Source: Bacillota bacterium
GTDB taxonomy: Bacteria > Bacillota > Clostridia > Christensenellales > CAG-138
DNA: 28,946 nucleotides
Direction of reading: 5' to 3'
NCBI GenBank assembly: GCA_023399275.1
Contig: JAEWQH010000077.1
Location: 1-28,946, forward strand
In this document: positions 1-7,025 of the stretch, piece by piece
How positions within the stretch are numbered: position 1 is the stretch's first letter
Layout: each line of letters starts with the position of its first letter
Translations under genes and position numbers: made by a program
The notes under the pieces: generated by a model
Seen by the model: only the letters and a program-made list of their open reading frames with translations
Databases searched by the model: none
Told to the model about the DNA's origin: nothing

Positions 1-1
1 G

Positions 2-1135
2 CCCATCAACGCGCTCGATCTGGAGAATCCGCTCGGAAACGTCACCTACGACGAGCTCGCGCCTCTGCTCACCGGCATGGAGCGCCAACGCCGCGAGATC
101 ATCAGCCGGATGGCAGCGCTCTCCGAAAAGCAGCGTGAGTTTACGGCCGTCACCGAAAATATGCGCGAAGGCTTCATCCTGCTCGACGCGGACGAGCGCA
201 TGCTCGCGATCAACGGCAGCGCGGCGCAGACCTTCGGTGCGGAGGCAAAGAGCGTCATCGGCGCGCACGTGCTCATGCTCAACCGCAGCGTAGCGCTCCA
301 GCAGGCGCTGGAGCAGGCGAAAGCATCCGGCTCCGGCCAGGCGACGCTGATCCGCGGCGCAAACACCTACCAGGTGCTGGCGAGCCAGGTGACGGATCAC
401 CAGTCGCCCGCGGGAACGGTGATCCTCATCCTCGATATTTCCGACCGCGTCGCCGCCGAGCGAATGCGGCGCGAGTTTTCGGCCAATGTGTCCCACGAGC
501 TTAAAACGCCGCTGACCTCCATCCTCGGCTACGCCGAGATCATGCGCGACGGCGTGGCAAAGCCGGAGGATACGCGGCGCTTTGCCGGAAAAATCTATGC
601 GGAGGCTTCCCAACTCATGTCGCTGATTCAAGACATCATCCGCTTGTCACAGCTGGATGAACGCGCTTCCCTGCCGGAGATGACCCGGCTGAACCTGAAG
701 GAGATCTGCGAGGACGTCTGCCAGCGTCTCCAGCCGCAGGCGGAGAAAGCGGGCGTTACGCTCAGCGTTAACTGCGCCGGCACGTTTGTGCGCGGCATAC
801 CGAAGGTCCTTGAGGAAATCGTGCAAAACCTCGTTGACAACGCGATCAAATACAATACCTCAAATGGCAGCGTCGGCGTCACGCTCCGGCATGAAGGCGC
901 CCGCGTAGAGCTCTCCGTCTCCGACACCGGTATCGGCATCCCGGAAGATCAGCTCTCGCGCGTATTCGAGCGCTTCTACCGCGTGGATCGCAGCCGCAAC
1001 AAGCAGATCGGCGGCACGGGCCTCGGGCTCTCCATCGTCAAGCACTCCGCGGAAACGCTGAACGCGACGGTGGCGCTCAAGAGCAAGCTCGGCATCGGCA
1101 CCACCGTAACCGTCTCCTTCCCCGCCGCCGATTAA
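2..1135 (+). CDS. PAS-containing sensor histidine kinase, PhoR-like (5' end outside window)
   Basis: This is the C-terminal part of a membrane sensor histidine kinase. The reading frame is open from base 2, so the N-terminal sensor and membrane segments lie upstream of the window. In order, the visible part has a short coiled linker, a PAS domain (about 140-450), the phosphoacceptor H-box VSHELKTP with His at 494-496, an N-box (QNLVDNAIKY), a G1 box (DTGIGIP), an F-box (FERFYRVD) and a G2 box (GGTGLGLSIVKH). The catalytic core is therefore complete. The family autophosphorylates the His and passes phosphate to an OmpR-type regulator, which would be expected just upstream. PhoR-like architecture suggests phosphate or envelope sensing, but the input is not visible. 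A terminator follows 20 bases after the stop, so this is the last gene of its operon. Confidence 0.93.
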   Translation, partial: PINALDLENPLGNVTYDELAPLLTGMERQRREIISRMAALSEKQREFTAVTENMREGFILLDADERMLAINGSAAQTFGAEAKSVIGAHVLMLNRSVALQQALEQAKASGSGQATLIRGANTYQVLASQVTDHQSPAGTVILILDISDRVAAERMRREFSANVSHELKTPLTSILGYAEIMRDGVAKPEDTRRFAGKIYAEASQLMSLIQDIIRLSQLDERASLPEMTRLNLKEICEDVCQRLQPQAEKAGVTLSVNCAGTFVRGIPKVLEEIVQNLVDNAIKYNTSNGSVGVTLRHEGARVELSVSDTGIGIPEDQLSRVFERFYRVDRSRNKQIGGTGLGLSIVKHSAETLNATVALKSKLGIGTTVTVSFPAAD

Positions 1136-1154
1136 TACAGACGACCGCCCACCG

Positions 1155-1182
1155 AAAGCGCCTGGATCACGGGCGCTTTTTT
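1155..1182 (+). terminator. Rho-independent terminator after the histidine kinase
   Basis: An AGCGCC/GGCGCT stem with a 9-base loop is followed directly by a run of six T. It sits about 20 bases after the kinase stop. Confidence 0.8.
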
Positions 1183-1307
1183 CAGCTTGCTTCGCGCTGG
1201 TAATTGTAAATTTTTCCGTACATCGCTATAGAGCAAAATGGAAATAGAAGAAACTGACGCTAAAATCACACGCAAAATCTGCGCTCCAAAACGTCACAAT
1301 TGGCATA

Positions 1308-1336
1308 TTGACAAACGCGCGCGTTCGCGTTAAAAC
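1308..1336 (+). promoter_or_regulatory. Sigma-A promoter of the ATP-grasp/KamA operon
   Basis: A perfect -35 box TTGACA (1308-1313) is separated by 17 bases from TAAAAC (1331-1336; 4 of 6 matches to TATAAT). Transcription would begin near 1343. This rules out the longest possible start, a TTG that is itself the first codon of the -35 box. Confidence 0.7.
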
Positions 1337-1391
1337 GTGCGTGCAGGCATATATGCTTGTAGTTTTTTGCCGGGAAAGAGAAGTGATTTTT

Positions 1392-2423
1392 GTGGAAAAC
1401 CAGTCCGAAGACGTGCCCCTCGGGCCAATGAAAATCGGCGTGACATACAACCTCAAGCACGCCGAGTCAGCGCCGGGCGCAGCGCCCGATGCGCAGGCGG
1501 AGTACGACAGCATGGATACCGTACTCGCCATCGAAACCGCCATTCGCAGACGCGGCTGCGAGACCGTGCTGCTGGAAGCGGACGCGCAGCTGCCGCAGAA
1601 ACTCCTGCGGGAGCGGCCAGATTTTGTATTTAACATCGCCGAGGGCAGCGGCGGGCGCGCTCGGGAAGCGCAGGTGCCGGCGCTGCTGAACCTCTTATCC
1701 ATACCGTTTACGGGTTCGGACGAGACCGCGCTCTGCCTCTCTCTGGACAAAGCGCTCGCAAAGCGCGTGCTCACCACGCACGGCGTTCCCACGCCGCGCT
1801 TTCGCCTTTACACGGCAAACGAACCGATTCACACTTCCGGGCTTCGCTACCCTATGATCATCAAGCCCAACGCGGAGGGCTCCAGCAAAGGCATTGCGGA
1901 CGTCTGCATTGCGCAGGACGCAGCGCAGCTCACAGCGCTCGTAGCGCAAAATCTCGCCCGCTACGGAGGCGACGTACTGGCAGAAGAGTTCCTCTCCGGC
2001 CGGGAGTTCACCGTCGGCCTGCTTGGAAACGGGGGCACCCTGAAGGTCTTCCCGCCGATGGAGATCGTCTACCACAAGTCCCCTACCGCGGGTTACAACG
2101 TATACAACTACACGGTCAAGCAGCAGTACGCCTCCTTCGTCACCTACCGCTGCCCTGCCGAGATACCGGAGACGATGGAGCGGCAGCTGATTCGTCTCTC
2201 AAAGAAGATCTTCACCGCGCTCGGCTGCCGCGATTTTGCGCGCATCGATTTTCGCGCGGATGAAAACGATCGGCTCTATTTCATCGAGATCAACCCGCTG
2301 CCCGGACTGGCGCCACACTACAGCGACTATCCCATGCTGGCGGAGTTCTGCGGCGTCTCCCACGAGGAGCTCGTCTGCGCGGTTTTGGATGCGGGCGCAA
2401 AGCGCGCCGGCATCCGGCTCTAG
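1392..2423 (+). CDS. D-alanine-D-alanine ligase-like ATP-grasp protein
   Basis: This 343-residue ATP-grasp ligase joins a carboxylate to an amine through an acyl phosphate. It has a Ddl-like N-terminal domain from MKIGVTYN, NIAEG (81-85), the ATP-binding strand PMIIKPNAEGSSKG (154-167), AEEFLSGREFTVG (197-209) and the metal/phosphate site FIEINPLPGL (298-307). The N-terminal Ddl signature GGxSxEHxVS is absent. After the metal site the sequence reads APHYSDYP, where canonical Ddl has a TSHS-type motif that holds the D-Ala carboxylate. The substrate is therefore probably not D-Ala-D-Ala. GTG 1392 was chosen because GAGAAG lies 8 bases upstream; GTG 1383 and ATG 1428 are alternatives. The kamA-like gene follows after 19 bases on the same transcript, which suggests the two act on linked substrates. 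Confidence 0.88.
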   Translation: MENQSEDVPLGPMKIGVTYNLKHAESAPGAAPDAQAEYDSMDTVLAIETAIRRRGCETVLLEADAQLPQKLLRERPDFVFNIAEGSGGRAREAQVPALLNLLSIPFTGSDETALCLSLDKALAKRVLTTHGVPTPRFRLYTANEPIHTSGLRYPMIIKPNAEGSSKGIADVCIAQDAAQLTALVAQNLARYGGDVLAEEFLSGREFTVGLLGNGGTLKVFPPMEIVYHKSPTAGYNVYNYTVKQQYASFVTYRCPAEIPETMERQLIRLSKKIFTALGCRDFARIDFRADENDRLYFIEINPLPGLAPHYSDYPMLAEFCGVSHEELVCAVLDAGAKRAGIRL

Positions 2424-2442
2424 ATCGGCGGTGAAGCAACCG

Positions 2443-3519
2443 ATGGAAGAGCGCTGGAACGACTGGAAATGGCAGTTTGCGCACCGCATCACCACGGCGG
2501 AGCAGCTCAACAAGATGCTCCCGCTATCCGAGCGGAAGCAACGCGAGATCGGCACCTGCCTCGGCGCGTTTCGCATGGCGATCACGCCGTATTATGCCTC
2601 GCTGATCGACCCAAACGACCCAGACGACCCAATTCGCAAGCAGGCCGTGCCGTCCATACTGGAAACCCGCGCGGACGAAAACGACCTGAGCGATCCGCTC
2701 GGCGAGATGGCGGACAGCCCCGTACCGCATGTGGTGCACCGCTACCCAGACCGGGTGCTGCTGCTCGTTACGCTGCAGTGCGCCATGTATTGCCGCCACT
2801 GCACGCGCAGGCGCGCCGTCGGCGAGGAGGATAAACCCATCACCGAGGCACAGCTGCAAACTGCACTTTCCTATATCCGCGCGCACGCGCAGATCCGCGA
2901 TGTACTCATCTCCGGCGGCGACCCGCTGACCATGGGCACGGCGAAGCTCGAGCACATCATCTCCTCCCTGCGCGCCATCGAGCACGTGGAGATCATACGC
3001 ATCGGCACGCGCGTGCCGGTCGTGCTGCCCATGCGCATCACGCAGGAGTTGACGGATATGCTCCGCCGCTATCACCCCATCTGGATCAACACGCACTTCA
3101 ACCACCCAAATGAGCTCACGCCGGAAGCCGCGCGCGCCTGCGCCGCCATCGTGGACGCAGGCATCCCGCTGGGAAACCAGACCGTGCTGCTGCGCGGGGT
3201 CAACGACGACGCGGAGACGATGAAGCGGCTGCTGCTCGGGCTTGTGAAGATGCGCGTGCGCCCCTATTACCTCTACCAGTGCGACCTGAGCTGCGGCATC
3301 GGCCATTTTCGAACGCGTGTCGAAACCGGCATCGACATCATGCACCGGCTCACGGGCAACATCTCCGGCTACGCGCTGCCAAAATACGTCATCGACGCGC
3401 CGGGCGGCGGCGGAAAGATCCCGGTCGGCTACGATTACGTGCTCAGCAAAAACGACAACGAGATCATCCTAGAAAACTACCGTGCACAACGGTATCGCTA
3501 CCCGCAGCCCAAGCAATGA
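2443..3519 (+). CDS. KamA-family radical SAM lysine 2,3-aminomutase-like protein
   Basis: This 358-residue PLP- and SAM-dependent radical enzyme is of the type that moves an alpha-amino group to the beta carbon. The radical-SAM cluster motif is C113-x3-C117-x2-C120. The PLP lysine is K325 in DAPGGGGKIP. D281 (in QCDLS) and D318 (in IDAPGG) are 37 residues apart, the same spacing as the two Asp residues (293 and 330) that hold the lysine side-chain amine in the Clostridium subterminale enzyme. As I recall, glutamate 2,3-aminomutases replace them. Free lysine is therefore the favoured substrate. At 358 residues it is shorter than the ~416-residue clostridial enzyme and lacks its Cys-bearing C-terminal tail. 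ATG 2443 is preceded at 8 bases by GGCGGTGA, a strong ribosome site. EpmB-like action on a protein lysine is an alternative. Confidence 0.92.
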   Translation: MEERWNDWKWQFAHRITTAEQLNKMLPLSERKQREIGTCLGAFRMAITPYYASLIDPNDPDDPIRKQAVPSILETRADENDLSDPLGEMADSPVPHVVHRYPDRVLLLVTLQCAMYCRHCTRRRAVGEEDKPITEAQLQTALSYIRAHAQIRDVLISGGDPLTMGTAKLEHIISSLRAIEHVEIIRIGTRVPVVLPMRITQELTDMLRRYHPIWINTHFNHPNELTPEAARACAAIVDAGIPLGNQTVLLRGVNDDAETMKRLLLGLVKMRVRPYYLYQCDLSCGIGHFRTRVETGIDIMHRLTGNISGYALPKYVIDAPGGGGKIPVGYDYVLSKNDNEIILENYRAQRYRYPQPKQ

Positions 3520-3535
3520 CTGCACCCGCACGCGA

Positions 3536-3561
3536 AAGCGGCGGCCGATTGGCCGCCGCTT
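3536..3561. terminator. Hairpin between convergent kamA-like gene and yajC
   Basis: A perfect 11-bp stem (AAGCGGCGGCC and its complement) with a GATT loop lies 16 bases after the kamA-like stop. Neither strand has a long T run after it, so termination efficiency is uncertain. Its position between convergent genes supports a terminator role. Confidence 0.55.
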
Positions 3562-3595
3562 ATGCTGTTTGCCCGCCGGGCAAAAAACCGGATCG

Positions 3596-3922
3596 TTACT
3601 TGACGACTTCCTGCGTCATTTCGTTTTCAACACCGGCATCCTCAACCTGCGCGATCGCGCCGCGGGCGAAGACAAGCTTGACTTTGTCGGGCCCGACCAG
3701 GAGGATGACGGTATCGTCCTTGATGGTGCCGATGGTGCCGTAGATCCCGCCGATGGTGCGGACGCGGTCGCCAGCCTTGAGGCTGCCGAGCATGTCCTTA
3801 ACCTTCTTGTCGCGGCGGCGCTGGGGGATGATCATGATGGCGAACATCGCGACCATAAGGACGATGAGGATACCATAGCTGCTAAAAAAGCTGGAGAGAC
3901 CTTCGGTAAAACTGCTGCTCAT
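3596..3922 (-). CDS. yajC: Preprotein translocase accessory subunit YajC
   Basis: This 108-residue protein matches YajC, the small membrane partner of SecDF that associates with SecYEG. It has a short N-terminus, one membrane segment (about residues 16-33, YGILIVLMVAMFAIMIIP), then the typical PQRRRDKK start of the cytoplasmic domain and the KAGDRVRTIGGIYGTI core. Length is normal for the family. It stands alone here, with its own promoter and convergent to the kamA-like operon, whereas it is often found beside tgt or secDF. The ribosome site is weak: AGAAGGG and AGG lie 13-20 bases from the ATG. No other start gives a complete N-terminus. Confidence 0.93.
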   Translation of the reverse strand: MSSSFTEGLSSFFSSYGILIVLMVAMFAIMIIPQRRRDKKVKDMLGSLKAGDRVRTIGGIYGTIGTIKDDTVILLVGPDKVKLVFARGAIAQVEDAGVENEMTQEVVK

Positions 3923-3960
3923 ATTTGAAAAAACCTATACCCTTCTAAAAAGTCAAATTT

Positions 3961-3989
3961 AGTCTATCGTATCGCGCAAATTACGTCAA
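3961..3989 (-). promoter_or_regulatory. Sigma-A promoter of yajC
   Basis: On the minus strand TTGACG (3984-3989) is followed after 17 bases by TAGACT (3961-3966), about 39 bases before the yajC start. Confidence 0.65.
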
Positions 3990-4053
3990 GAGCAACCATT
4001 GCGGAATTGTCGGAAAACAATCCGCCCGTGAGCAGAAACGCAAACTGCGCGTG

Positions 4054-4089
4054 AAAAAGGAAAACGGAAGCCCTATGGTAAGCCTCCGT
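4054..4089 (-). terminator. Terminator of the iscR-nifS-nifU operon
   Basis: On the minus strand a 9-bp stem (ACGGAGGCT with GGCTTCCGT, two G-T pairs) is followed by TTTTCCTTTTT. It lies 18 bases after the nifU stop. Confidence 0.8.
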
Positions 4090-4107
4090 CTTCAAGATCG
4101 ACAGCGT

Positions 4108-4491
4108 CTATTTCTTTGCCGCGTCACGTTTTTTCTTATAGTCTTCGATGGCGGCCTTGACCGCTTCTTCGGCAAGCACACTGCAGTGGATCTTTACGGG
4201 TGGCAACCCCTCCAGCGCTTCCACAACCGCCTGGTTGGTGAGCTTGAGCGCTTCATCCACGCTCTTTCCCTTGATCATCTCGGTGGCCATCGAGCTGGTT
4301 GCGACCGCGGCGCCGCAGCCGAACGTCTTAAACTTCACATCGCGGATGATCTCGTTTTCGTCGATATCGAGAAACATCTCCATGATGTCTCCGCACTTGG
4401 CGTTGCCGACCATGCCGACGCCGCTGGCGCTCTCGATCTCGCCGACGTTTCTCGGATTTTTGAAGTGATCCATGACTTTTTCCGTATACAT
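4108..4491 (-). CDS. nifU: NifU/IscU-type iron-sulfur cluster scaffold
   Basis: This 127-residue scaffold protein accepts sulfur from the desulfurase and builds [2Fe-2S]/[4Fe-4S] clusters for transfer to apoproteins. The three cluster-binding cysteines are C33 (in NAKCGD), C59 (in FGCGAA) and C103 (in IHCSVL), and the release-promoting D35 is present. The start MYTEKVMDHFKNPRNVG is the standard family N-terminus. It is the short IscU-like form, without the C-terminal Nfu domain of nitrogen-fixation NifU. AAAAGGAGA lies 9 bases before the ATG. It is the last gene of the iscR-nifS-nifU operon, 55 bases after nifS and followed by a terminator. The Lys-rich tail (KKKRDAAKK) is unremarkable. Confidence 0.96.
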   Translation of the reverse strand: MYTEKVMDHFKNPRNVGEIESASGVGMVGNAKCGDIMEMFLDIDENEIIRDVKFKTFGCGAAVATSSMATEMIKGKSVDEALKLTNQAVVEALEGLPPVKIHCSVLAEEAVKAAIEDYKKKRDAAKK

Positions 4492-4546
4492 ATTACTCTA
4501 TCTCCTTTTCGGGTTGGCACAGGTCGTCCTCTGCGCCGGCGGTGTT

Positions 4547-5710
4547 TTATTTCTTCGGCGTCAGCGGGGACATATCCCGCAGGCGCTGTATGATCTGCGG
4601 CAGGATGTCGAGCACATAGTCGATCTCCTCCTCGGTCGTGAACTCGGAGAGTGTGAGCCGAAGCGATCCGTGCGCGATCTCGTGCGGCAACCCCATGGCA
4701 AGCAGCACATGGGAGGGATCGAGCGATCCGCTCGTGCAGGCGCTGCCGCTGGACGCCGCAATGCCGTTGATATCCAGCATCAGCAAAATGCTCTCGCCCT
4801 CGATATATCGGATGCTATAGTTGACGTTGTTCGGCAGGCGCAGGGTCGGATGTCCGTTGAGTTTCACATCCGGAATGCGCTCGGCGATGCCGCGCATCAG
4901 CTTATCGCGCAGCGCACCGACGCGCCGGGCGTTCTCCTCCATGTGCTCGTTTGCAAGCCTGAGTGCAAGGGCGAGGCCAACGATGCCCGGAACATTCTCC
5001 GTGCCCGCGCGGCGCTTGCGCTCCTGCCCGCCGCCGATGATCAGCGAGGGGATCCGCACGCCTTTGCGGATGTAGAGCGCGCCGACGCCCTTCGGCCCGT
5101 GAAACTTATGCGCCGAGATCGACAGCAGGTCGATCTTCATCTCGTTGACATCGATGGGCACGTGCCCCGTCGCCTGCACCGCATCCGTGTGAAAGAGCAC
5201 GCCCCTGTCGCGGCAGATCTTACCGATCTCGGCGATCGGGTTGATCGTACCCACTTCGTTGTTGGCGAACATGATGGAGACCAGCACCGTGTCGTCCCGC
5301 AGCGCGGCGGCGACGCTCTCCGGGCTGACGACGGCATATTCGTCCACCGGCAGCAGCGTCAGGTCGATCAGCCCTTCGCGCTCCATCGCTTGGAGCGTGT
5401 AGAGCACGGCATGGTGCTCCACCGCGGAGGTGATGACATGCTTGCCCTTCTTTTTGTTTGCGGCCACAGCGCCGCGCAGCGCCATATTGTCGCTCTCCGA
5501 TCCGCCGCCGGTGAAGACGATCTCATCCGGCTTTGCGCCGATGACGGCGGCGACGTCTCTGCGCGCGCCGTCGAGCAGCTGCTCCGCCTCGCGCGCATAC
5601 GCATGCAGGCTGGAGGGGTTGCCATAGTAGGTGGTGAACGCCGGAATCATCGCATCCACGACCTCCTGGCGCACCTTGGTCGTAGCGGCGTTGTCGAGAT
5701 AAACCTTCAT
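4547..5710 (-). CDS. nifS: Cysteine desulfurase, NifS/IscS type
   Basis: This 387-residue PLP-dependent class V aminotransferase-fold enzyme takes sulfur from cysteine as a persulfide and hands it to the scaffold. It starts with MKVYLDNAATT, has the HH pair at 99-100 (EHHA), the PLP lysine K202 in SAHKFHGPKG, and the persulfide cysteine C325 in SSGSACTSG on a mobile loop typical of the IscS/NifS group rather than SufS. Start ATG 5710 is preceded by AGGAAG at 3-4 bases. The frame stays open upstream, but that extension overlaps the spacer and the end of iscR and has no family similarity. It lies between iscR (59 bases upstream) and nifU. The tail PLTPKK is slightly longer than minimal homologues. 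Confidence 0.97.
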   Translation of the reverse strand: MKVYLDNAATTKVRQEVVDAMIPAFTTYYGNPSSLHAYAREAEQLLDGARRDVAAVIGAKPDEIVFTGGGSESDNMALRGAVAANKKKGKHVITSAVEHHAVLYTLQAMEREGLIDLTLLPVDEYAVVSPESVAAALRDDTVLVSIMFANNEVGTINPIAEIGKICRDRGVLFHTDAVQATGHVPIDVNEMKIDLLSISAHKFHGPKGVGALYIRKGVRIPSLIIGGGQERKRRAGTENVPGIVGLALALRLANEHMEENARRVGALRDKLMRGIAERIPDVKLNGHPTLRLPNNVNYSIRYIEGESILLMLDINGIAASSGSACTSGSLDPSHVLLAMGLPHEIAHGSLRLTLSEFTTEEEIDYVLDILPQIIQRLRDMSPLTPKK

Positions 5711-5769
5711 ACTTCCTATCCTCTTTGCTGTCGATTCGTTTGGTCCCTGGGTTGCAATACTTCGTTGTG

Positions 5770-6234
5770 TCAAGAGCTTTCGGTTTTGCGGATATCCGCT
5801 GCAGGGGCAACGCGCGCCTTCTGCTGCAGATGGTCGTCCGCCAACTCGCGTATGGTCGTGCAGGCCAGCACGTCGTCGATGCTCGTCTGCAGCTTGAGAA
5901 ACAGCGGACGCGCTGAGCAGATACACGCATTGGCACAGGTGTGCTCCTGCGTGCCGACGCAGCCCACGATTGCGGTCGATCCCTCCAGCAGGTTGAGCAC
6001 ACGCTGGACACTCAACTGCGCCGGATCGCAGGTGAGCACATAGCCGCCTTGCGCCCCGCGGACGGTGTCCACCACGCGCCCTTTTTTCAGCTCGCGCAGC
6101 AACTGCTCAAGATACCCTTCGGAGACGCCCTGTGACGCTGCCAGAACGGGCAAAGACACCGGGCCCGTGCCATATGCTATAGCGAGATCGATCACTGCCT
6201 TGAGCCCGTATTTGCTGCGCGTCGATAGCTTCAT
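5770..6234 (-). CDS. iscR: Rrf2-family transcriptional regulator, IscR-like
   Basis: This 154-residue winged-helix regulator of the Rrf2 family has the N-terminus MKLSTRSKYGLKA, a recognition region (VSEGYLEQLLRELKKG) and the wing VRGAQGGY (58-65). Cysteines C92, C100 and C104, with a further C106, lie in the region where IscR binds its [2Fe-2S] cluster. The spacing differs slightly from the C92/C98/C104 of E. coli. First position in the operon with nifS and nifU fits feedback control: holo-regulator represses when clusters are sufficient. A short inverted repeat between the promoter and the gene is a possible operator. An Rrf2 cysteine-metabolism regulator (CymR) is less likely, because of the cluster cysteines and the neighbours. 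Confidence 0.92.
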   Translation of the reverse strand: MKLSTRSKYGLKAVIDLAIAYGTGPVSLPVLAASQGVSEGYLEQLLRELKKGRVVDTVRGAQGGYVLTCDPAQLSVQRVLNLLEGSTAIVGCVGTQEHTCANACICSARPLFLKLQTSIDDVLACTTIRELADDHLQQKARVAPAADIRKTESS

Positions 6235-6264
6235 GCCGTTCCTTTCCGAAGAAAATTCGAATCC

Positions 6265-6276
6265 CTAGTAAATTAG
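6265..6276. promoter_or_regulatory. Candidate operator for the IscR-like regulator
   Basis: The AT-rich imperfect inverted repeat CTAGTAAATTAG lies just downstream of the -10 box of the iscR promoter, overlapping the expected transcript start. Its location suits a repressor site. I cannot match it to a defined clostridial IscR consensus from memory. Confidence 0.4.
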
Positions 6277-6291
6277 TCGCCTTACGTGGAT

Positions 6292-6320
6292 AGAATAGCA
6301 TCGCGCCGCTCGATTGTCAA
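6292..6320 (-). promoter_or_regulatory. Sigma-A promoter of iscR-nifS-nifU
   Basis: On the minus strand a perfect TTGACA (6315-6320) is followed by a 17-base spacer and TATTCT (6292-6297), 57 bases before the iscR ATG. Confidence 0.8.
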
Positions 6321-6379
6321 GTGCGCAATCGAATGATTTTGCACCGCAAGCGTGTTTCGCCGCGGGTACGCGCCGTTTC

Positions 6380-6408
6380 TTTCTATTGACACAAATCTGT
6401 GATATACT
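6380..6408 (+). promoter_or_regulatory. Extended -10 promoter upstream of the 171-residue membrane protein
   Basis: TATACT (6403-6408) carries an upstream TG in the extended -10 position (TGA-TATACT). The -35 region at 17 bases, TTTCTA, is weak. A TTGACA at 6386-6391 is only 11 bases from this -10, so it is too close to serve as its -35. Confidence 0.6.
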
Positions 6409-6438
6409 GGGCAAAACACCGAAAGGAACGAAGGACGT

Positions 6439-6954
6439 ATGGAAGAGAAGCAGGAAGCGCTGGCTCTTGAGACAGTCACGCCGGACAAGACCGACGCATT
6501 CGATGTAATCGACTATGTGCGCGAGCTCTTTCTCAACTCGGAGGAGCAGAAAAAGCTGGAGCAAAAGAAGCTGAAGCTCATGCGCGCCTGTGTCGCGCTG
6601 CTCTCCGTCGTCGCTTTCGTGGTAATCGTCAGCGCGGCGGTGCTTGTCCCCCTACTGATGAGTACCGTCTCCGAGGCAAACAAAGCGCTCGTCACCGTTC
6701 AGCAGATCGATGTAAAATCCATCACGTCCAACATCGACGCGCTGGCCGTGCAGGCGACCGATACGTTTGAATCCGTCGGCGAGGCGGTTGCCGTGCTCGA
6801 CGCGCTTGACATGGCCACGCTCAACGATACCATCGCGCAGCTGAAGACCGGCGTGGAGTCCTTCTCCAAGCTCGACATCGCAACGCTGAACGACGCGATC
6901 GCCAACCTAAACGCAACCGTAGAGCCGCTGGCGAAGCTCTTCGGCAAGCGGTAG
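6439..6954 (+). CDS. Single-pass membrane protein with tandem 22-residue repeats
   Basis: This 171-residue protein has no family I can name. It has an acidic cytoplasmic N-terminus (1-34), a Lys-rich helix (QKKLEQKKLKLMR), one membrane segment (about 48-74) and an outer region of amphipathic helix. The outer region holds two near-identical 22-residue units, one starting LDMATLNDTIAQL and the next LDIATLNDAIANL. An earlier, more diverged copy may start at IDVKSITSNI. The layout recalls the stalk of methyl-accepting proteins without their signalling tip, so an extended coiled coil is likely. A ribosome site (GAAAGGAACGAAGG) precedes ATG 6439. The GT-C-like gene begins 71 bases downstream, probably on the same transcript. 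Confidence 0.82.
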   Translation: MEEKQEALALETVTPDKTDAFDVIDYVRELFLNSEEQKKLEQKKLKLMRACVALLSVVAFVVIVSAAVLVPLLMSTVSEANKALVTVQQIDVKSITSNIDALAVQATDTFESVGEAVAVLDALDMATLNDTIAQLKTGVESFSKLDIATLNDAIANLNATVEPLAKLFGKR

Positions 6955-7025
6955 AAGCGCCAAAGCCTCGATTCCGCTCGTTTCCACCCGAATACCGCTG
7001 CCTGATAAGGAGATCATCATCCGTT

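Noticed and set aside
1308..1391. N-terminal extension of the ATP-grasp protein from TTG 1308
   Set aside because: The TTG is part of the -35 promoter box, so it would not be transcribed from that promoter.
3566..3590. GCCCGCCGGGC palindrome next to a run of A as a second terminator
   Set aside because: The T run on the minus strand lies before, not after, the stem, so it cannot act as an intrinsic terminator of yajC.
4472..6043. 523-codon open frame on the plus strand opposite nifS
   Set aside because: The nifS coding frame is unmistakable; the plus frame has no recognisable domain.
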